This document shows, in pieces, positions 59,001 to 64,000 of a stretch of DNA of 64,000 nt. The stretch is from Raphanus sativus. Its lineage: Eukaryota; Streptophyta; Magnoliopsida; Brassicales; Brassicaceae. The position numbers and the translations under genes are program-made. The notes beneath the pieces are model-generated. The model was not told where the DNA came from. It worked only from the letters and a program-made list of their open reading frames with translations, and made no database searches. The stretch's first letter is position 1. Each line of letters starts with the position of its first letter. The stretch spans positions 29,487,288-29,551,287 of the forward strand of contig NC_079519.1 in the NCBI RefSeq assembly GCF_000801105.2. Reading direction: 5' to 3'.

Positions 59001-62000
59001 TTCACTGAAATTTCATTCTTTACACATTCCACATCAGGTGATGGCCTTGCTTCAAAATCTTCCTCAGCAAGCGCAATTGCTTCAGACAGGTGAGTAGTTT
59101 ATTTTCATCAGATAAAAAATGTAGAAGGTGAAAAGCTGCGTGGTAGAAATTACTAGCTTATACTGTGAAGAAACTTTCCGAGATATGCATAAGTTTTTCT
59201 AGTTGAATAGCAAATTTATTTTAAGCCTTTTCTTTGATGATGAGATATCTCTTTCCTTATTTGATTTCAGCATGCTTACTTGTTGGGGCTTATTCAAAAT
59301 GGCTTAATGCTGCGCCAGCTAGTGTTTCAATATTGCCGTCGATCATTAGAATTCTAATGAGTGGAATGGGAACATCTGAAGACTGTGCAGCAGCTGCAGC
59401 TTTGGCTTTTAGACATATTTGTGACGGTATTGTATTCCCTCTTGGAGACTTGACAATTCTTCTTTTTCAATTTCCTTCTAAGCATAACATTAAGATTATA
59501 ATTACATATACTACAGAACCGGCTGTCTAATCTCTTTGTTGTTTCCTGACCTGAAAAATAAATTTTGGTTTTAGCATTGATAATTACACCAGCTATCTTA
59601 TGGTTATACTACAAAGATTCATGAAATTTCGTACTTGCAAACTAAATTCTGGTTGGTAGTATAGAAACTGTGAAGTTCTGACATGTATAAAAATTCAATT
59701 GCATTGTGCCTACTGACTTGCTTCAAAGATGGCAGCTAGTTGAAAGGGTCTGACTGGAACCTACGCTAATGGATCTGACTTCGACTCTGCTGAATTGCTA
59801 GCATATATAGGGCACATTGCAATACTGGCAAGTATTTAGAAATTTTGTTGTATACTTTCCTTGAACTGAGTTGTGTTTTCTAGTCTCGTTTGATGTCAAC
59901 TGCTTACTTTTTATGCTTATGGTGTGAAACCCATACTCATAGTAACTATACAAGTGATAACACTATCTAACAGCTAATGTTTTTTAAATTCGGATTGTTT
60001 GTTAGTCAATTTATTCATGCCTCTTCTCCTCCCCAGAGAGAAACATAGGAAGGTGGTTGTGTTGAAACTGATATGCATATATTATATGCGTTCTCTTAGT
60101 TGGTTCATATAACCTCTTACTGCAGATTGCCGAAAAAATCTTTGCGGTTATTTTGAAGATTTATTTACAATCTATTGCATGGCAATTAATGGCGGGGGTG
60201 GTTATAAAGTATCTGCAGAGGATTCACTCAATCTCGTCGAAGCTTTAGGGTATGGAGTCAACTAAAATGATGGAATATATCTCCTCATTTGTGTGTTGTT
60301 AACATCTCTAAGATTTTGTTTATGCAGAATGGTTGTTACAGAACTTCCTTTAGATCAGGCCAGGAGTGCACTTGAGAAATTATGCTTTTCAGTCGCTTCT
60401 CCTCTAGAGGTTCGCCTTCTTGACTTTCTGCGTGTTTGTTTGATAGATTAATAGGCTTGTAGTGATTTGAACCTTGCATCTGTGAATCAGGAAGCGGCAA
60501 AAGAAGATTTGGACAAGAAGCATGCGCGGGAGTTAACTGTTCATATTGACCGGTTTGCCTTCCTATTCAGGTTTGTATAATATCTCAGTAATGCAAATGT
60601 AACTCCGTATGTTTTGTTTAGTCTTGCTAAAAGATGCTACTACCCTAGGTATGTGAACCACCCTGAAGCTGTTGCTGCTGAGATAAATAAGCATTGGGCT
60701 ATCTTCAGAGTAATTTTTGATGCGTGAGTGTTTCTAGACACACTGGATGACTAATACATGTTCTTCAAAATGCCTTTTTTAAATGTAGTCTCTTACTTAA
60801 GAATGGTTTAACTGCAGTCGTCCTTGGGACATGAGGACAATGGAATCTCTATGCAGAGCATGCAAATATGCTGTGAGCTTCACACCATCGTTTTAATTTT
60901 TTTTTTAATTGACCTGTCTCTTCTTGTTCCTCTGTTTGCTGAACATTCCATGTCCATGCAAGTAAGGGAAGATCTAGAAGTACTTTTTTGGATGAGAATT
61001 TTGATAGAGGATACAATTGTGTTTGTAGGTACGTACTTCTGGAAGATACATTATTAACACAATTGGCGAAATGCTGGCAAAGATTCAATTCCATTACCAG
61101 CAACATCATCAGCCATGCTTTCTTTATCTCTCCAGTGAAGTTATAAAGGTAATTTGTGTTATATCAATCAATGGAATGCTTAGAGAAAAGCTTTTAGAGA
61201 ATCTAAATCTTTGTGTGATTTGCAGATTTTTGGTTCAGACCCATCTTGTGCTGACTACTTGAAGAATCTGATTGAAACACTCTTTGCACACACGACATGT
61301 CTTATGACAAGCATCAAGGTTTAATGACTTCACTCAGTAGTAAATATTCTCATCAAGTTCTTATATATCATTTGTAGTGTCTGATTCTCTTTACATTCTT
61401 ACAGGAAGTAACTGCAAGACCAGACATAGCTGATGATTGCTTTTTGTTGGCGTCAAGATGTCTTCGTTACTGTCCACATTTGTTTATTCCATCTCCTATC
61501 TTTTCACCAATTGTAGATTGCGCAGTTATTGGAATGACAGTGCAGCACAGGTTTTTACTCTCTGTTTTTTTGCTCGTCACAAGTTGTTTTCCACTTGGAA
61601 GGTTTTTGACATTGATGTTTATAATGTTCTCCAGAGAGGCCTGCCACTCGATATTGACATTTTTATCCGACGTTTTCGACCTCGAGAAGTCTGTGAATGA
61701 AGAACAGTTTGTACGAATCAGGGACAGTGTCATTATCCCCAGGGGAGCAACAATCACAAGAATCTTGATCTCATCATTAGCAGGGGCACTTCCTAGTTCT
61801 CGGCTAGATACGGTAACTTCAGGAATCAATATGTTTTATGGCATTTGAAACACAGTTTCTTATGTTTTGTTGTGGGTTTTGGTTTAGGTAACATACACGC
61901 TGCTAGCGCTGACCAGAACATACGGTTTACAAGCAGTGGGTTGGGCTAAGCAAAGCGTTAGCCTGATACCTAGAACAGCTGTGACAGAGACTGAAGCTAC

Positions 62001-62169
62001 CAAGTTCTTACAAGGGTTATCCGATGTTACTAATGGAGCTGATGTGAATTCTCTGATAGGGCACGCAGAGGAACTCTCAGATGTTTGTCGCCGTAACCGT
62101 ACTGTTCAAGAACTTGTTCAGGCAGCTTTGAAGCCTCTTGAGTTGAATCTGGTTGCTCCTGTATCATAA
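56020..62169 (+). CDS. MOS14: Transportin-SR/importin-13-type nuclear import receptor, MOS14-like (5' end missing)
   Basis: Twenty-three consecutive exons with GT-AG introns, from 56020 to the TAA at 62167-62169, join in frame to 853 codons before the stop. Exon starts include 56020, 56272, 56624, 56858, 57064, 57345, 57555, 57751, 58032, 58401, 58671, 59038, 59271, 60126, 60328, 60491, 60649, 60818, 61029, 61226, 61405, 61635 and 61888. Recognisable stretches are VHVPAADWGDSGIVSWLRDE, ETFNYKIAARPDRRRQFENE, GRLFADVGDSYVELIATGSD, NNFQEWRPAEAILFCIWAIS and AINGGGGYKVSAEDSLNLVE. The protein is a HEAT-repeat importin-beta relative that carries SR splicing factors into the nucleus; Arabidopsis MOS14 is needed for correct splicing of immune receptor genes. 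About the first 100 residues, with the Ran-binding start, are absent because of the gap at 55866-55965. No internal stop or frameshift was found. Confidence 0.9.
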
Positions 62170-62876
62170 AGATGATGAGATAACACACGAAGAAAAAAGA
62201 AAGTAAAAGAAGAGTGGAGAGAGAGCCGCTAAAGAAGGTCAATTTTTGCGTAGACTTCTTTTGATGGCTATTTTTTTTTCTAAAAGGTGAAAGAGATTTC
62301 ATGTTTTATCTTTGCATTGTTTTACTGTTTTAGTTGTTCATAAAGATTCTTTTTATATACATTTATTTTCTTTCCGGTGTGAACCGTTTGTTCCATTGTT
62401 TGAGGAAAACAGAGCCCCTTCAAGGATTGGTATGATTGAGTGGGTTCATATACAGAAGCATCTATTTATTTTGATTTTTTATGGGAAATTGCCACTAATA
62501 CCATTTTCATGGTACCACTTTTCAGTTATACACTAACCAACTATACCACCATATTTTTAATGATTCAAATTACTGTTGTACCCTTAAATAATTAAACATT
62601 TCCTTCTCCCTCACCACATGTTTCTCTCGCCGGAGATATCTTCTCCGATCTGTGACTGTGAGATCAAAAAGTACGCCTCAAATTCAATTTAGAATTCGAA
62701 TCTGCATCTTGTCACTCTCACGAGAATATCCACAGTGAGAGTGAGGCTCCTCCTTCGAGCGTTTGATTTCACATCTTCGAGCAACTTCTTTTTTTCTTAA
62801 GAAATCGGAGACTGTGTTGAAGAGAGAGACCGGAGTAGTAATAGTGGGTTCTTTGCCGGAGAAATTGAGAATAAAG

Positions 62877-63336
62877 ATGCGACAAGTGGGAGAGAAGGGA
62901 AGAGAAAGCAGCTGCTGCAGCTCAGATTTTCTGATTTCGGAAGCGACCAGACAAGAGGAGGAGCAAAACCCTAGCAGTACGGAGGATTTCACGCATTCCC
63001 CGGTGTCGTCTCGTTGGTCGGTGAAGAATGTCGACGGAGATAAGAGGAAGATTCTCCCCGACTCTTTGGAACCATCGACAGTCTCAGGTTCGTCCACCAA
63101 GTGTTCGCTTTTATTCCTCACTGACACTTTCAGAATTAAAGTTCGCAGCTTTGACTAATGCAGAGATTGAGATGTTTTGTATTTTAATGCTGTTTCTTCT
63201 TCTTGTTGTTTTGACTAATGCAGAGATTGAGATGATGAAGGAAAGGTTTTCGAAGCTATTACTTGGAGAGGATATGTCTGGTTCTGGCAATGGTGTCTGC
63301 ACTGCTTTAGCCATCTCTTACGCCATCACTAATTAG
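62877..63336 (+). pseudogene. RopGEF 5' fragment (start of PRONE domain)
   Basis: Exon 1 (62877-63087) encodes a Ser/Glu-rich N-terminus ([18 protein letters not shown] onward), and exon 2 (63224-63336) continues [37 protein letters not shown] and then stops at TAG. This is the start of the PRONE domain of plant RopGEFs, which load GTP on ROP GTPases at the plasma membrane for polar growth. A full protein has several hundred more residues; here homology ends abruptly at the stop, so the catalytic core is missing. The intron is kept, so capture was from genomic DNA. The 107-residue product would have no exchange activity. Confidence 0.72.
63150..63234 (+). repeat. 60-bp tandem duplication of a splice acceptor
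   Basis: TTTGACTAATGCAGAGATTG with GAGATG occurs at 63150-63174 and again at 63210-63234. Both copies carry the polypyrimidine/branch-like stretch and the AG|AGATTGAGATG acceptor of RopGEF exon 2. The period is divisible by three and the inserted stretch is open. Confidence 0.85.
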
Positions 63337-63429
63337 CTTAGATTATTTGTTTTCTGTTATTTCTCAGTCTCAAAACGAATCTAATTTAGTGTTTTGTAGA
63401 TTGAATAACTTTGCTGGGATATCTTAATA

Positions 63430-63545
63430 ATGGCGAGAAGGCAAGCTGGTTCAATACGGCGTGTAGGAGATGGTGCAAGCTTCCTTTCGCTGGAGCTTCC
63501 CACTCCAAGTCTCGTTCTTCTCCTCTTTTTCTATTTACCTTGTTC
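63430..63545 (+). pseudogene. CGR2/CGR3-like pectin methyltransferase 5' fragment
   Basis: An ATG at 63430 opens MARRQAGSIRRVGDGAS. After a one-base insertion near 63482 the neighbouring frame continues FAGASHSKSRSSPLF. Together these match the N-terminus of the Golgi CGR2/CGR3 proteins, which take part in homogalacturonan methyl-esterification in Arabidopsis. The transmembrane segment and methyltransferase part do not follow. The frameshift and truncation make it a fragment, placed directly after the RopGEF fragment on the same strand. Confidence 0.6.
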
Positions 63546-63836
63546 TTCTGTTATATGCTTCCTTTCTTCCTTATTCCTCTTTATGGATCTTGTTTCAGTT
63601 TGTTAATAATCAAATTGTTCTTCATCTTTGTTGATTTCCCCCTACTCATTTAGCACAATCACTACACCAGTGTTCTTCAGCCAACATCTGCAAAAAAGAT
63701 TCCAATTAAACACATATATATTTTGTGAGCTATCACTTAGAAAAGAGAGGACCGGATACACTGAAGCAGAAAACCATGCTACAAAGAGTTTTGTATCATC
63801 AGACCTGATTAATAAAAGGTTCCATTCGTTGCAGAG

Positions 63837-63923
63837 GCTGATTTCCCTGAAGAAAAAGAGCCAGTTTCAGAGAAAGGGAATCTAGTGGTTCTTGCCAGGA
63901 AACATGAAAAGAGCATTGTATGA
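63837..63923 (+). other. Third exon-like segment, unidentified
   Basis: After an acceptor-like TTCGTTGCAG|AG the frame reads ADFPEEKEPVSEKGNLVVLA, RKHEKSIV, then TGA. The composition is protein-like and the AG fits an exon start. I do not recognise the parent gene. It may be another captured fragment in the Pack-MULE candidate. Confidence 0.35.
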
Positions 63924-64000
63924 TATGGATCCTTGCGAAACCAAACTCAATGGTTCAAGTTAACAGAAGTATTTGTGTTGAGTGTTTCTTATAATTGCTT

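Larger units (their letters stand above)
62483..64000 (+). mobile_element. Probable Pack-MULE (left end) carrying gene fragments, cut by the window edge
   Basis: From 62483 the sequence GGGAAATTGCCACTAATACC, then ATGGTACCACTTTTCAG and ACCAACTATACCACCAT, resembles the terminal inverted repeat of a family of Brassicaceae Mutator-like elements. It is followed on one strand by the 5' part of a RopGEF gene with its intron (62877-63336), the 5' part of a CGR2/CGR3 gene (63430 on) and a third exon-like piece (63837-63923). Fragments of unrelated genes placed head to tail inside one element define Pack-MULEs. The right end and the target duplication are outside the window, so the class is inferred from the left end and contents. 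Confidence 0.55.

Overview
This window is plant nuclear DNA from the mustard family, most likely Brassica or a close Brassiceae relative. The evidence is AT-rich intergenic DNA, intron-bearing genes with GT-AG splicing, Arabidopsis-like proteins, and Brassicaceae-type transposons (TC...CTAG Helitrons, CACTA, tRNA-derived SINEs, Stowaway and Tourist MITEs). No organelle, viral or bacterial locus and no CRISPR array was seen.

Left part (1-22.6 kb): a small cluster of S-protein homologue (SPH, self-incompatibility S1 family) genes, with one intact copy at 6955-7365 and three decayed relatives, is broken up by Helitrons, an hAT-like element and a Stowaway MITE. From 9.6 to 16.4 kb there are no genes, but there is a Helitron nested in the last bases of another Helitron and a retroposed element with a poly(A) tract and 13-bp target duplications. 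From 16.4 to 22.6 kb I recognise nothing.

Middle (22.9-47 kb): an R2R3-MYB of the MYB96/MYB94/MYB31 group with a long CT tract in its leader; a DOMINO1-type DUF3223 gene with an odd splice donor; ribosomal protein S20; a VND6-type NAC gene with an early stop; a pentatricopeptide-repeat (PPR) pseudogene hit by two solo-LTR-like insertions; a 2.85-kb non-autonomous CACTA element; and an invertase/pectin methylesterase inhibitor gene. From memory, the Arabidopsis counterparts MYB96, DOMINO1, RPS20, VND6, a PPR gene, a PMEI-like gene and MOS14 all lie near At5g62300-At5g62600, so this looks like a conserved block with some local rearrangement.

Right part (47-64 kb): a SINE with a perfect 16-bp target duplication, a long AT-rich stretch, a complete seven-exon bHLH112-like gene, a 100-N assembly gap, then 23 exons of a MOS14/transportin-SR gene whose first exons are missing at the gap. 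Downstream, what looks like the left end of a Mutator-like element carries 5' fragments of a RopGEF gene and a CGR2/CGR3 gene plus a third unidentified exon-like segment (a Pack-MULE candidate) and runs out of the window.

The genes are independent eukaryotic transcription units with no operon logic. Strongest points for follow-up are the chimeric Pack-MULE candidate, the VND6-like premature stop with a still-readable tail behind it, the AT in place of GT at the DOMINO1 intron, and the nested and head-to-tail Helitrons. Locus codes and family comparisons are from memory, without database searches.
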